From assembly GCA_963556495.2 (NCBI GenBank), contig OY747721.1, positions 14,080,649 to 14,144,648 of the forward strand: DNA of 64,000 nt, in the 5' to 3' direction. Position numbers and translations under genes: made by a program. Each line of letters starts with the position of its first letter. Position 1 is the stretch's first letter. The notes beneath the pieces were generated by a model. It saw only the letters and a program-made list of their open reading frames with translations. It searched no databases and was not told the origin of the DNA. Shown here one piece after another: positions 12,934 to 24,284 of the stretch. This DNA is from Valencia hispanica. Taxonomy: Eukaryota > Chordata > Actinopteri > Cyprinodontiformes > Valenciidae.

Positions 12934-13118
12934 CAGTGGCTTGCAAAAGTATTTGGCCCCCTTAAACTTTTCCACATTTTGTCACATTACAGCCACAAGC
13001 ATGAATCAATTTTATAGGAATTCCACGTGCAAGACCAATACAAAGTGGTGTACACGTGACATTTTTTACAAATAAATTACTGAAAAGTGGGGTGTGCGTA
13101 ATTATTCAGCTCCCTAAA

Positions 13119-14137
13119 TCAAAACTTTGTAGAACCATCTTTTGCTGCAATTACAGCTGCCAGTCTTTTAGGGTATGTCTCTTCCAGCTTTGCACATCTA
13201 GAGACTGAAATTCTTGCCCATTCTTCTTTGCAAAACAGCTCCAGCTCAGTCAGATTAGATGGACAGCATTTGTGAACAGCAGTTTTCAGATCTTGCCACA
13301 GATTCTCGATTGGATTTAGATCTGGACTTTGACTGGGCCATTCTAATACATGGATATGTTTTGTTTTAAACCATTCCACTGTTACCCTGGCTTTATGTTA
13401 AGGGTTGTTGTCCTGCTGGAAGGTGAACCTCCGCCCCAGTCTCAAGTCTATTGCAGACTCCAAGAGGTTTTCTTCCAAGATTGCTCTGTATTTGGCTCCA
13501 TCCATCTTCCCATCAACTCTGACCAGCTTCCCTGTCCCTGCTGAAGAGAAGCACCCCCAGAGCATGATGCTGCCACCACCATATTTGACAGTGGGGATGG
13601 TGTGTTCAGAGTGATGTGCAGTGTTAGTTTTCCACCACAACAGCGTTTTGCATTTTTGCCAAAAAGTTCCATTTTGGTCTCATCTGACCAGAGCACCTTC
13701 TTCCACATGTTTGCTGTGTCCCCCATATGGCTTGTGGCAAACTGCAAATGGGACTTCTTATGGTTTTCTTTTAACAATGGCTTTCTTCTTTCCACTCTTC
13801 CATAAAGGCCAACTTTGTGCTGTGCACGACTAACAGTTGTCCTATGGACAGATTCCCTCACCTGAGCTGTAGATCTCTGCAGCTCGTCCAGAGTCACCAT
13901 GGGCCTCTTGGCTGCATTTCTGATCAGCACTCTCCTTGTTCTGCCTGTGAGTTTAGGTGGGCGTCCTTGTCTTGGTAGGTTTACAGTTGTGCCATACTCC
14001 TTCCATTTCTGAATGATCACTTGAACAGTGCTCCGTGGGATGTTCAAGGCTTGGGAAATCTTTTTGTAGCCAAAGCCCGCTTTAAATTTCTCAATAACTT
14101 TATCCCTGACCTGTCTGGTGTGTTCTTTGGACTTCAT
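13119..14137 (-). pseudogene. Tc1-like transposase, one frameshift and one stop
   Basis: This is a DD34E-type transposase of cut-and-paste Tc1 elements, which binds the terminal repeats and catalyses excision and TA-targeted insertion. The ATG at 14,137 begins MKSKEHTRQVRDKVIEKFKA, the paired helix-turn-helix N-terminus, followed by a GRPPKL basic motif. The first catalytic block WSDETKMELF is intact. The frame then shifts by one base near 13,640: the span is 1,019 bp against 1,020 in the 51-kb copy. It continues through TVKYGGGSIMLWGC. A stop replaces the Lys of the DNDPKH-type block (here QQDNNP followed by a stop), before [11 protein letters not shown], which holds the final Glu. The frame ends at 13,119. 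Activity is excluded. Confidence 0.9.
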
Positions 14138-14375
14138 GGTGTTGTTGCTCCCAACATTCTCTAAGCCAACCTCTGAGGCCGTCACAGGGCAGCTGTATTT
14201 GTACTGACATTAGATTACACACAGGTGCACTCTGTTTAGTCATTAGCACTCATCAGGCAATGTCTATGGGCAACTGACTGCACTCAGACCAAAGGGGGCT
14301 GAATAATTACGCACACCCCACTTTTCAGTTATTTATTTGTAAAAAATGTTTGGAATCATGTATGATTTTTGTTCC

Positions 14376-17300
14376 CCCTTTTTTTTTTTCGTCCTGTTTG
14401 GCAGTATTGAGCTCAGAATTTGTATCCGAGTACCAAGTAGAAGCCCAACAGATTTACTTTCACAAGCGGAGCAGTTTAGCTTTTGCTATAGTACTCCACT
14501 TGATATATGTGTGAAAAATCCTTACTATGAATTGTTGGTGGTTTTATTTCCTGATGTTATGGACCCGGAGACGGAAAATTAAGGGGAAGAAAGAAAGAAG
14601 ATGAAGAAGAGATGTAGGGAAAAAAAAGTCATGAGAGAGGGTGAGTTGAAAATAGAAGAGAGGAAGGGGAACAAAGAAAACAGGAAAACATTGAAGTCTG
14701 GCTCCATACCCAAAGGACGGCAGAGAGAGGGGAAAAAACAAAACAAAACAAAAAAGGAAAAAGGAACATCGACAAAACAAACCAAACATCGTGATCTAAG
14801 AACTAAACAACCACATCACACAAAAATGGATATAAAAATACAACAACAATGTCACAGAAAAACTCATGGTACCGATTAATCAAGCTCTAGTAATGATAAC
14901 CTCAGCCCAAGAATATATCTGTAAACACCAGAGACCCCACATCTATGTGTGTGTGTGAGCATGCTGGTGCAGATAAGGTTTCTCCATAAGAGTGTTTGAT
15001 AGCTGGTGTGAGCAGGCATCAATCCGTCTCCCAGGAATTGATGCAGACATGAAGGAGATCGGAGCCAAGACGTCAAAAGAACCCCCAGAGCCCCAGGCGG
15101 ACCCGGGCGGGGCCGACCGCATCCCACAAGAGAGGAGCAAAGGAGAACCCCAGTGGAACGTCCAGTGGCTACTATGCAGGGGCCCGGGGGGCAGCAGTGA
15201 CGAACTCACGGGCCCCGCCGGCAACCAGCCACGCCAGGGCGGGCCGGTCCATGGACCGGGAGAGCCGAGGCCCAGGGGCGCCACCACCACCAGCAATCCC
15301 CACCGCCAACATCCCAGCGCCTCACCCCTGCCCCATGTCAGGGCGCCCCACCGATACCCGCAGCGGATGGACGGCATCCCCAGGCCAAGCTCAGCCAGCA
15401 CCTGGACACCAAGTTGCACCAGCTCCCGAGTCCTGATCCCACGCAACGCAGAGCGCCAAGACCAGGCATCCAACAAAGGCCAGGGCCGGTCCAACCCACC
15501 AATGAACCAACCACGCAGGGTGCGTACAGAACAGGTGATTGAATGAGCAGAGACGCTGGATCCATATCCCACCGAGCCACCGAACAGGCACCACCCAACA
15601 ATCCCAAACCTGGCACCCCTAAAAGAGGTGCCCCAACCAACCAAAGGAAGATATTGGCCCAGCGCATCTGCCGACCTACACACAGGCCCCCCCAGGCCCG
15701 GCCAGGAACGCACCAGGTCCAAACCGGATTGACCACCGATGCACCAGTAGGCAGGGGCATCCGTCACTGGCGGGGAGTGACGGAGGGGAAATAGGCCCCC
15801 CATTAAATGTAAGGCCTGAGGTGCGCCAGGCGAGAGGGCAGCCCAAGACCCAACCTGACAGGCAGACAAAGACATACAGACACAGTCATACGTTCCCTCC
15901 CTCTTAAACACATACATTCTCATTAACTCACCAAGACACCCAAGAAATGACGCTGTACCCTCACTTACACACCCCATACACACTTCATGCTCCCAGGTCC
16001 AGGTACCGATGCCCCAGTAGAGCCACCAGCCCCCGAACCCGGGATATGGACCCCCTACCTTCTAGGACAGAGACAAGCAGACCACCAAGAGCCCCACAGT
16101 GGCGAAGCAGCCCGACAGCCCAGGACCCCGACCAGACCACCTGTTCCTCCTCCGGACCCCAACCCCTGATGGCCTGTAGCGAACAGGGGTGTGAGAAGAC
16201 ACCTAGCCTCTGTCCTCCCGCTCGAGTATGGTGTTGATGCGTGTTGTTATAATGTGCATTTAAAACAGAGGGGTGGGATGTGGGGAAGGCAGCCACACAT
16301 CCCCCAACCTCCACCCCGAGCCCTCAGTGTCTATATGTGGTTTAACAGTGGGCACCGGCACCAGAGGTGAAGCTGATTGAACCGCTCCCCCTCTGGATGC
16401 CGAAAAAGTGTGCCCACCCCAAAGTCCCTACATGTGTGTCGCATGAAAATGTTATAAGTGGGAGTGTCTAAGTTGTATATTAAAATTGGGACCCAGGACG
16501 CCACGGGATAGTGAGGAGGGAAACCCCTCCTCGCACCCCAGTGATGTGCCTATGCCCCAAGACCCTAAATGAGTCGTAAAGTGATGGAGCGGGTGTACAG
16601 AGGTGTTCGGGGATGGGGAGGGAAGGACTGGGAGACAAAATGTCTTCCCAGGGAGCCAGCTCCCCCACTGACCCCAATAGGCACCGCTGTTTACCGGGAT
16701 CCACCAGGGGAGGGAGGCCATGGCACGTTCAACCCGGGGCCCACAGCCACAGCACCACCAAGCCCCACGGACCCCAAGGCAGTCCCTCCAGCCCCATCCC
16801 AGAAGGAGAACTAAACCCACCCTGACATTCGCTCTACTATCAGAACACAAAAGACACTAGACACCCAGGTTGAGTTTGCCCCCCCCCGTCCAAGTGCCCT
16901 CGTAGGGGGAGAGCACCTGTCGCTAGTGAGCAATAGCCTCCCTGCCAACAAAGGAGGCCCCCAGCGCCACCTGCACACCGGAGGTCCCCGCAGCCCAAAC
17001 CCCGGCGACGTACCTACCCAGACCAGGAGCAAACCAATGAACCGGGCGGCCGACCCACCAGGCCGACATCCACCAGCCCCATTCCCTTGTGGAGTGACCA
17101 CTGCTGCTCAATGGCCCGGCAGGCAACCAAACCCAGCGCCCCACCCACCTGCCCTGCACGCCCACTACCCGGCCAGTCCACCCGCAGGTCCGACCGAACC
17201 CGGGCAAACGCCCGACCCCAGCGCCCCGCAACGCATAAAGACCAAGACCCAGGAGCTAAGTCCAGTGCGAAAAAGGACTTTTCAGGCCCAGAAATGCCAC

Positions 17301-17764
17301 CCAGCCGCCGCGACCACCAGCCAGGCACCCCAACCAGCAAACAAGGCGAGACGCCATACAGGGACCGGCGATGACAAGCGCATGCTGGCCGGCCTCGACC
17401 CCCACATGCAACAGAGACCCCACGCCAGCCGACCTCCGGCCAGGACCACAGCCAGGGAGTGCGGCGCCCCAGAGCCCCGAATCCCCAGGCCAACCCCAGA
17501 CCCTACCCAGGCGCAGCACAGCCACCAGGCCAGTAACCCATGTCCGTCAGTGCAACCCCCCTAAGGCACCGCATGCAGCCATCAGGAATTACCACCCAAA
17601 GCCACCAAAGCCCAACCCCAGGTTGGGGCCACGACGTCCAGTGCCCCGTCCGCCCAGTGATCCCACCCCCAGGGATCCCCCCCAGACGCCTCCAACCCCA
17701 AAAACCCCCACATCAGCAACAGTATTCCAAACGACAAAACCAAGTGCCCCCCCCCCCCCCTCTA
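14376..17764 (-). other. L1 3' region: exceptionally long and G-rich in the sense strand
   Basis: Between the ORF2 stop and the poly(A) tail lie about 3.4 kb. About 14,900-17,760 is strongly C-rich on the plus strand, hence G-rich in the L1 transcript. It includes a run of 14 C (sense G) at 17,747-17,760, immediately after the ORF2 stop. The segment from 14,580 to 14,760 is instead purine-rich on the plus strand. Long open frames on both strands (for example 14,943-15,983 minus and 16,926-17,564 plus) follow from the lack of A/T-rich stop codons. They show no domain I recognise and are repetitive in composition (Pro/Gly/Trp). Mammalian L1s also carry a G-rich 3' UTR tract, but a much shorter one. 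Confidence 0.7.
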
Positions 17765-20700
17765 CTAGGTGATGGAGGCAATCAAAGGAGCCCAGAGAGA
17801 TTGTTCAGATATGGAGCCAGAGGCCGTCTCAAGACCAATATGGTCCAACAAGAGATTTCTATACTGATTAATATTAAGAGCCTTTATATTTTTCCAGTTC
17901 AGGAGGATAGTTTTCTTAGCGATGCATAAGGCAATGTGAACCATTAGAACTGACTTTGTGTCCATGGTGACATCATTTAAATCTCCTAACAGGCAAACTG
18001 AGGGAGATGGTGGAATGTTACATTTCAGACACTTTGATAAGTCCTTACATATCTGGCACCAAAATTTCTTAACAGGTGGACAGAACCAAAGCGCATGAAT
18101 ATAAGTATCTGGTATATTGCTTGTGCATTGTAAGCAGGTATTAGATGACGTAAAACCCATCCTAAACATCCGCTGACCTGTATAATGTACTCTATGAAGG
18201 ATTTTGTATTGTATTAATTGCAAATTAGGATTTTTTGTTATTTTAAAGGTTCTTAAACATATCTGAGACCAGACGTTTTGGTCAAAGTTGGCTGATAAAT
18301 CCACCTCCCATTTTGAAATAGGAATGGCTATTGATTCATCTAATGTAGATAAAGTTTTGTATATTTTAGACAGCAATTTGGGGGGGTTGAGATTAAGAAA
18401 ATCTAAAACTCTTGCTGGAATTTGTAATTCAACTGTATTGAGCCTAAATTTACCTTTAATAATAGATTTAATTTGTTGATATTCTAAGAATTTGTTTTTA
18501 TCAATTCCATATTGTGTAATTAATGTATTAAATGGGATAAAGTCTGTTCCTTCAAATATATGTTCCAGGTATGTAATTCCATTACACCTCCAGTCTGGAA
18601 AACGTACCATCCATTTTTTTTGCAAGATGTCGGGGTTATTCCAGATGGGTGTACGTCTGCATGGGATTGTTGTGGACCCACCATGCTGTCAGAGAGGAGC
18701 TGATATTTAAAGCATTCATGTCGTTTTATATTTGAGCTAATAAATGGTAGGTCTGAAAAAATGTATCTTATTGCATAGTGTCTGTTCTACGTCTATCCAG
18801 GACTCATCTAGGTAGCTATGTTTTAACCATCTTGAGATGTATTGGAGCCTGTTGGCTAAGAAATAATGATGGAAGTTTGGTAGATCTAGACCTACTTTTT
18901 CTTTGGTCTTCTGCAGTGTTTTTAAGCTGATAGGTGGGGTTTTATCTTTCCAAAGAAATTTAGAGACAGAGGAGTCCAGTCTAGTGATGGTTTATTTGTG
19001 ATCATTGAGAATAAGTAGTTGATTCTGGGCAAAACCATCTTTTTTTTTTAAGCAACCCTTCCCATATTTCCATCTGGCAAGATCATCTTCCACTTTTTTA
19101 TAAGTGGGATTTAGTTTAGCTTTATTAAATCTGCCAGTCTTGGTGAGAAATTGATACCTAAATAAGTAATATTCCCTGACTGCAGTTGTGTATTAGTTAG
19201 ATTCTGGACAGAACAATTGATTGAAAGAACTGTAGATTTTAACCAATTTATAGAATAATCTGAAACGTTTGAGTAAGAGTTTATCAACCCAATTACCTGA
19301 GAGAAAGAGGTTTGTGAATGCTGGAGAAAAAGTAATACATCATCTGCATAAAGACTGATTTTATGTTCTATGTTATTGCATTTAATGCTTTAATATTGTG
19401 AGTTTGCCTGATTGCTGCAGCTAGTGGTTCAATAAAAATAGCAAACAGGGAGGGAGAGAGAGGACATCCCTGCCTGGTACCTCTCTGAAGATAAAACCTA
19501 GATGATGTTTGGTTATTAGTCCTGATACATGCTGTTGGTGAACTGTATAATATTGTCAACCAGTTTATAAAAGAATTTCCAAAGCCAAATTTATGTAAGG
19601 TTACAAATAAGAATTTCCAGTTAACTCTATCAAATGCTTTTTCTGTATCTAGAGATAATATATTAGATTTAATGTTTTTACAGTAAGACAAATCTATTAA
19701 ATCTATTAATCTACGTGAATTGGGGATGAATGTCTCCCTTTAATAAAACCAGTTTGATCAGGATGAATTATAAGAGGGGTTACTTTCTCTATCCTTTTTG
19801 CAGATTATTTTAAGATCAACATTAATGAGGGATATGGGACGATAGCTGGTAGGAAACAATGGGCCTTTACCTGATTTTAGTAGAACACTAATGTAGGCAG
19901 AATTCATATTTGGTGGAAGTCGGCCATTTTCCTTGGTTTCCTGCAGCATTCTGTGGAACGTTGGTGCCAGAATATTCCAGAATTCTTTATAGAACTCTGC
20001 TGGAAATCCATCTGGGCCTGGAGCCTTTTTATTGGGCATGCTTTGGAGGGCCTCCTGGAGTTCAGCCGCTGTTAGTGGTGAATCCAGGGCCATCGCTTGA
20101 CTTTCAGATAATTTAGGTTATCCAAAAAAATTTCAATTTCATGATCTGATGGGTTTATCTCTGGTGAGTATAAAGCCTTGTAAAATTATTTAAAGGTGTT
20201 GTTTATTCTTCCAGGATCATATACTGTATTCCCGATCTGATCTTTAATAGCAGATATAGTTGTTTTTTCTTTATTAATTTTAAGCTGGTTAGCCAAAAAT
20301 CTACCTGATTTATTACCTTGTTCAAAGTTTTCTATCCTAAGTCTTTGAATTAAGAACTGGGTCTGTTTATTAATAATTTCATTTAATTCTAGCTTTGCTT
20401 TACGGATTTTGCCTAGTCTCTCCTCATCTAGAGAAGCTTCTAATGAATTAATAGTTTTTTTCTAATTCCTGAATACATTTATTTTCCATTTTCTTTTTAT
20501 TTGATGAGAATGAGATTATTTTACCTCTAATCACAGCTTTCCCTGCCTCCCAAAGAATGGATGGTGACGTACCATGTAGGTCATTATATTCCAAATAAGA
20601 AGTCCACTCTTTTTCAAAATATTTAATAAATTCTTTATCCTTAAGTAAGGATATATTAAATCTCCAATTTTTGCTTTGAGGCATTTCTGTTTTATTTACT

Positions 20701-21408
20701 AATGTTAGACAAAAAGGAGCATGATCGCTAGCAGCTATAGGGTGTATCTCAGTGTCTGAAATGTCAGTCAACAGTGAGCTGCTGACTAACAAATAATTCA
20801 GTCGAGAATACGAATGGTGGACATTTGAGAAGAAAGTATATTTTTTGTCATTGGGGTGAAGAGATCGCCATGCATCACAAAGTCCATAATCGCTCATGTA
20901 CTGTTTGACTATATCTATAGATTTCCAGCTGCACCGAGTCCCTGCTGTGCTAAGCCTGTCTATTTCTTTTTTAAACCAAAGTTGAGGTCGCCCCCAAGAA
21001 GAAGTGAGCAATCCATGTGTTCAAGGAGCACCGAGAAGAAGGAATGAAAGAATGAGGGGTCATCAACATTTGGACCATATATACTGACAATACATAACTT
21101 TCGGTTATGTATAGATAGTTTTACTATAATAAATCTACCCTCTGGATCTGTAACTGTATCTATTACTGTAAAATTTACATTTGTATTTATTAATATTGCT
21201 ACTCCCCTTTGTCTAGAGTTATAGCATGCAGAAAACACATTAGGAAACTCAGGGGATTTAAGATCAATCGCAGCTGAGGTAGATTTATGGGTTTCTTGTA
21301 ATAAGACGACATCTGCCTTCATTTCTTTAAGCTGGTTAAAAATTTTAACTCTTTTCTCTCTGTGCCAGCTCCATGAACATTCCATGTGACAAACCTTAGA
21401 GTAGCCAT
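17765..21408 (-). pseudogene. L1 ORF2 (endonuclease-reverse transcriptase), frameshifted
   Basis: About 1,215 codons, normal for the clade. It starts at ATG 21,408 (MATLRFVTWNVHGAG), the first motif of the APE-type endonuclease. A frameshift soon after leads into MKADVVLLQETHKS. GGDLNF (near 20,990) and SDHAPF (near 20,710) are the later catalytic motifs. The RT shows KKAPGPDGFPAEFYK (near 20,020), YRPISLINVD (near 19,830), SLDTEKAFDRVNW (near 19,640), GTRQGCPLSPSLFA (near 19,470) and YADDVLLF (near 19,350). The C-terminus (18,625-17,765) is one open block with a CLQC...H...C zinc-knuckle-like motif near 18,110. Several frameshifts (near 21,340, 20,990, 20,450-20,100, 19,780 and 19,370, plus others between 19,300 and 18,650) make it inactive, although all catalytic motifs remain visible. 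Confidence 0.9.
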
Positions 21409-21822
21409 AGTTTTGAGACAAAAGTTGTAAAGTCCATATCACCATAGAAACAGATAAACACATGTGCATTATTAGTTTGTGCATGGGGTTGCCTGATTGA
21501 AAATCCAAAAGCCGAGATATAAGAAAGAGAAAAATAGAAGAAAGTTGTGAAGATGTTAAGGGTGAGGGTGAGAGAGAAAGAAATAGTTATATTATGAAAA
21601 AAAAATTTGTGTGTGTGTGTGAGTGATAAAATAAGAAAAAAGGGGTGACAAAGACATTTGGTGACAGACATGTGAAGATGAGAAAAGAAAAAAGAGCCAG
21701 TATCCCAGTGCTTAGCCCTGGCCCCGCCCACATTGAGTAATGTAAACAACTTTACAGAGCTGTGCTAACATTAGATTATAGTTGACTGATAAAACAACTC
21801 TTATCTGACCAGTGTTACATGA

Positions 21823-22583
21823 CTAATAAAGCCAAGGAGTAAGTTGGGGGTCCCTGAACAGCTGCCCATTAACATACAGTTTATCTACTGCTACTGTAGC
21901 TCTAGTGCCTTCACTGATATATTTCTTCCTGATTGGGAACAAAAAGCGCCTTCTATCCAGGATCTCCTTCGGATATTGATCGTTAACGCTGTAATTCGTT
22001 CCCCGCAGCTCTCTGCCCTGTCCTCTGACCTGCTCTTTTTGCTTGTAATGCTCGAATTTAGCAACAATAGGTCGCGGCCGGCTGTTGTTGGGCTTCTTAC
22101 CTCCGAGCCGGTGGACACGGTGAAAAGTGATGTTTTTTGGGAGCTTTAACTGATGTTGGAGAAAATCTCGGACGGTGGATTCAGCGTCGTCCTCCGCCTG
22201 TTCTGGGAAAAAACAAGATTGTCCCGCATTCCCCTGGCCTGTATATTCAAGATAGTTTCTTTCATCCTCTTACTTTCCCCGGACAGCATCCCCTCAGTGA
22301 GTTTCTTTACACCGTCTCTCACCGTTTGGTTTTCTGCAGCGAGCGATGCTACCTGTTGTTGGCTTAACTCCAGGGATTCCCTTAGAGCTTGAAACTCTTT
22401 GTGTAGAACCTCAACCAGGGCCAGACGGGCTTCTAGGCTGGATAGCTTCTTTTCTTTTGAGTCCAGGACATCACTGTAGCTTTTCTCTGGAGAGATGGTG
22501 AAGGTGCTGGCCTCAGAACGGGTGCGTTTCTGTGATGGTGTGCTTGTCGGCATAGCAGAGGTGGACTTTTGTGGCTTGCCCAT
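21823..22583 (-). pseudogene. L1 ORF1 (nucleic-acid chaperone), frameshifted
   Basis: The frame starts at ATG 22,583 (MGKPQKSTSAMPTSTPS), with a basic low-complexity N-terminus. A heptad-rich coiled-coil region follows (LSSLEARLALVEVLHKEFQ onward), which in this family drives trimerisation. After MRDNLVF the frame shifts near 22,200. In the other frame the RNA-binding domain continues with FHRVHRLGG, RPRPIVAKFEHY and NDQYPKEILDRRR, ending PWLY at a stop in 21,823-21,825. ORF1p of L1 elements binds the element RNA and helps target-primed reverse transcription. The upstream in-frame extension to 22,631 lacks an ATG, so I chose 22,583. Confidence 0.85.
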
Positions 22584-22919
22584 AACAATGTTGTCAAAGC
22601 ACTCGTCCAAGTAGCTTTCCAGGCTGTCCAAGGTTTCCTCGTCCAGTTTGTTTTATGGAGAAATACAAAATAATGGTTATTATTATCAAACGTTTGCTAT
22701 ATTTGGCTCGAATGTTATGGTTTGTTTTTACCTGAGTTTGTTTGTTTTACCAGTTTACCGCCATATTACTTACGCACAGCTCTTGCGAGATCTCAGCAGC
22801 AGCTCATCTCTTCTCTCAGGAGCTGGCTTCTGACCCCGTTCCCAGACCCACAGACAGCAGAGGAAATGCGCTACAACTCCTGTCACACGCGTGCGCGCTC
22901 AGTCGTGGAGCCCGCTCAG
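22584..22919 (-). promoter_or_regulatory. L1 5' UTR / putative internal promoter
   Basis: The 336 bp upstream of ORF1 are CpG-richer than the flanks (CACACGCGTGCGCGCTCAG on the plus strand at about 22,884). In the sense strand it contains AATATGGCGG (plus-strand complement at 22,758-22,767), which resembles the YY1 site used by mammalian L1 promoters. Promoter function is inferred from position only. Confidence 0.35.
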
Positions 22920-23054
22920 TTGTTCTACTTCTCACGTGTACACCACTTTGTATTGGTCTTTCACATGGAATTCCAATAAAATTGATTCATGTTTGTGGCT
23001 GTAATGTGACAAAATGTGGAAAAGTTCAAGGGGGCCGAATACTTTTGCAAGCCA

Positions 23055-23057
<3 letters not shown>

Positions 23058-23107
<50 letters not shown>
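23058..23107. repeat. (TA)n microsatellite
   Basis: About 25 TA units directly abut the right end of the split Tc1. A matching AT run abuts its left end at 12,921-12,933, so the transposon appears to have landed in a pre-existing TA tract. Confidence 0.95.
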
Positions 23108-23110
<3 letters not shown>

Positions 23111-23114
23111 AAAT

Positions 23115-23960
23115 GATTATTTATTCTTACCAATTTACAAAAAGCTAAATCTAAATCAAATTAATATTTGGTGTTACTACCTTTTGACTTCAAACCAGCA
23201 TCAATTCTTATAGGTACGCTTGCACAAATTCTGGGTTTTGTAGGGTTGTAGTCAGTTGTATAATCAACCAATTATACCAAACAGGTGCTAATGATTATCA
23301 ATGTCACACGTAGGCTGAAACACAGTCATTAACTGAAACAGAAATGTCTGTGTAACTGGGTGAGGAACAGCAAAACTCTACCAAGGTAAGGTTGTGGAAG
23401 TTGGTTCATGACATCGCAAAATTGAGGACAGCGACAAGACACAAGGTAGTTATACTGCAATATCAAGGTCTCTTCCAGACAAAGATCTCAAAGCAGACTG
23501 GCAGCAGGTGCTCTGGACTGATGAGTCAAATTTTAAATATTTGGCTGTAGCAGAAGGCAGTTTGTTCATCGAAGGGCTGGAGAGCCTACAATGAGTGTCA
23601 GCTGGCAACAGTGAAGCATGGTGGAGGTTCCTGGAATGTTTAGGGTTGCATTTCTGCAAATGGAGTTGGAGATTGGTCATCATTAATGGTGTTCCCAATG
23701 CGGAGAAATACAGGCAGATACTTATCCATCATGCAATACCATCAGGAAGGTGTATGATGGGCCCTGAGTGCAAGTCTACCTAGAAAAATTGATGCTGTTT
23801 AGCAGGCAAAGGGTGGTCAAATCAAATATTGATTTAATTCAGATTTCTCTTCAAGATATTCACTTTCGCTTTTGATGATTGATGAAAATAAATAATTAAC
23901 ACATCCATTTTGAAAGCATTCTTTTGTTTACATCAGAGTTTTGGCTTTTTGGCTGCAACT
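23115..23960 (+). pseudogene. Relic of a different Tc1-like family
   Basis: Plus-strand fragments include CTCTGGACTGATGAGTCAAA (LWTDES, first catalytic Asp), GTGAAGCATGGTGGAGG (VKHGGG), a following GC-S-NG-type block, and CCATCATGCAATACCATCAG (a HHAIPS-type block). The flanks resemble terminal regions of the same family: AATCAAATTAATATTTGGTG at the left, and TTTGATGATTGATGAAAATA plus TTTGAAAGCATTCTTTTGTT at the right. Large parts of the coding region are missing, including the DPKH and NPIE blocks. This family differs from the 13- and 51-kb one in spacing and wording. Confidence 0.6.
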
Positions 23961-23964
23961 CGGC

Positions 23965-24284
23965 AGATGGGTGTACCTGGGTCCCACTGGTTTCTGTTAG
24001 TTTTGAGCTGATGGCAGAACTTTCGTTCTTTAATTGTTTGTGGTATAGTGTTTTTCAAAGGTTATTGACCGATAGAGTCATTTTAATCATGCAATGAGTT
24101 ACTCCATTCCACCGGAGTCTTCCTTTGTTTTTTGGTGCTAGGAAAAACAGAGTGGCCCGTGCGATGCATAACATTAGCTTGGCATGCTTGTTCTTATAGT
24201 GGAAACGAGCCTATAGCTGTCTTTAGTGCGGCCTGCTTTTGCAAATCTTTAATGTTCATAAACAATAAGGATCATTATTTACAG
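23965..24284. other. Non-coding, nothing recognised
   Basis: Some 300 bp between a Tc1 relic and a LINE relic. No feature can be supported here. Confidence 0.4.

Larger units (their letters stand above)
14375..22919 (-). mobile_element. Near full-length L1-clade LINE inserted in the Tc1 right arm
   Basis: On the minus strand the order is a 5' UTR (about 22,584-22,919), ORF1 (22,583-21,823), a 414-bp spacer, ORF2 (21,408-17,765), and a long 3' region that ends in a poly(A) tail, seen here as 11 T at 14,379-14,389. The 3' terminus (CCAAACAGGAC next to the tail) recurs in a tiny insertion at 59.27 kb, which independently confirms it as the element's real end. The insertion lies inside a Tc1 terminal repeat. 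TTGTTC at 14,369-14,374 and 22,920-22,925 is a short candidate target duplication. Both ORFs are frameshifted, so it is a dead but structurally complete copy. Confidence 0.88.
12934..23057 (-). mobile_element. Tc1-like transposon split by an L1 insertion
   Basis: The left end CAGTGGCTTGCAAAAGTATT starts at 12,934 after TA, and its inverted partner ends at 23,057 (GCAAGCCACTG) before TA. Removing the inserted L1 (about 14,375-22,919) leaves about 1.58 kb, close to the 1,596-bp copy at 51,023-52,618. The right arm is cut within the phrase GATTTTTGTTCC / ACTTCTCACGTGTACACCAC, which is continuous in the 51-kb copy. The left arm lacks some 35-40 bp after GTGTACACGTGA relative to that copy. The transposase runs on the minus strand. 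TA-rich repeats flank both ends, as expected for a family that targets TA. Confidence 0.93.

Noticed and set aside
14943..15983. 346-codon minus-strand open frame
   Set aside because: It lies in the G-rich L1 3' region where stops are rare on both strands, overlaps an equally long plus-strand frame, and is dominated by Gly, Trp, Leu and Ser without any recognisable domain.
16926..17564. 212-codon Pro-rich plus-strand open frame
   Set aside because: Same compositional cause; antisense frames in the interval are open as well, and no protein family is recognised.
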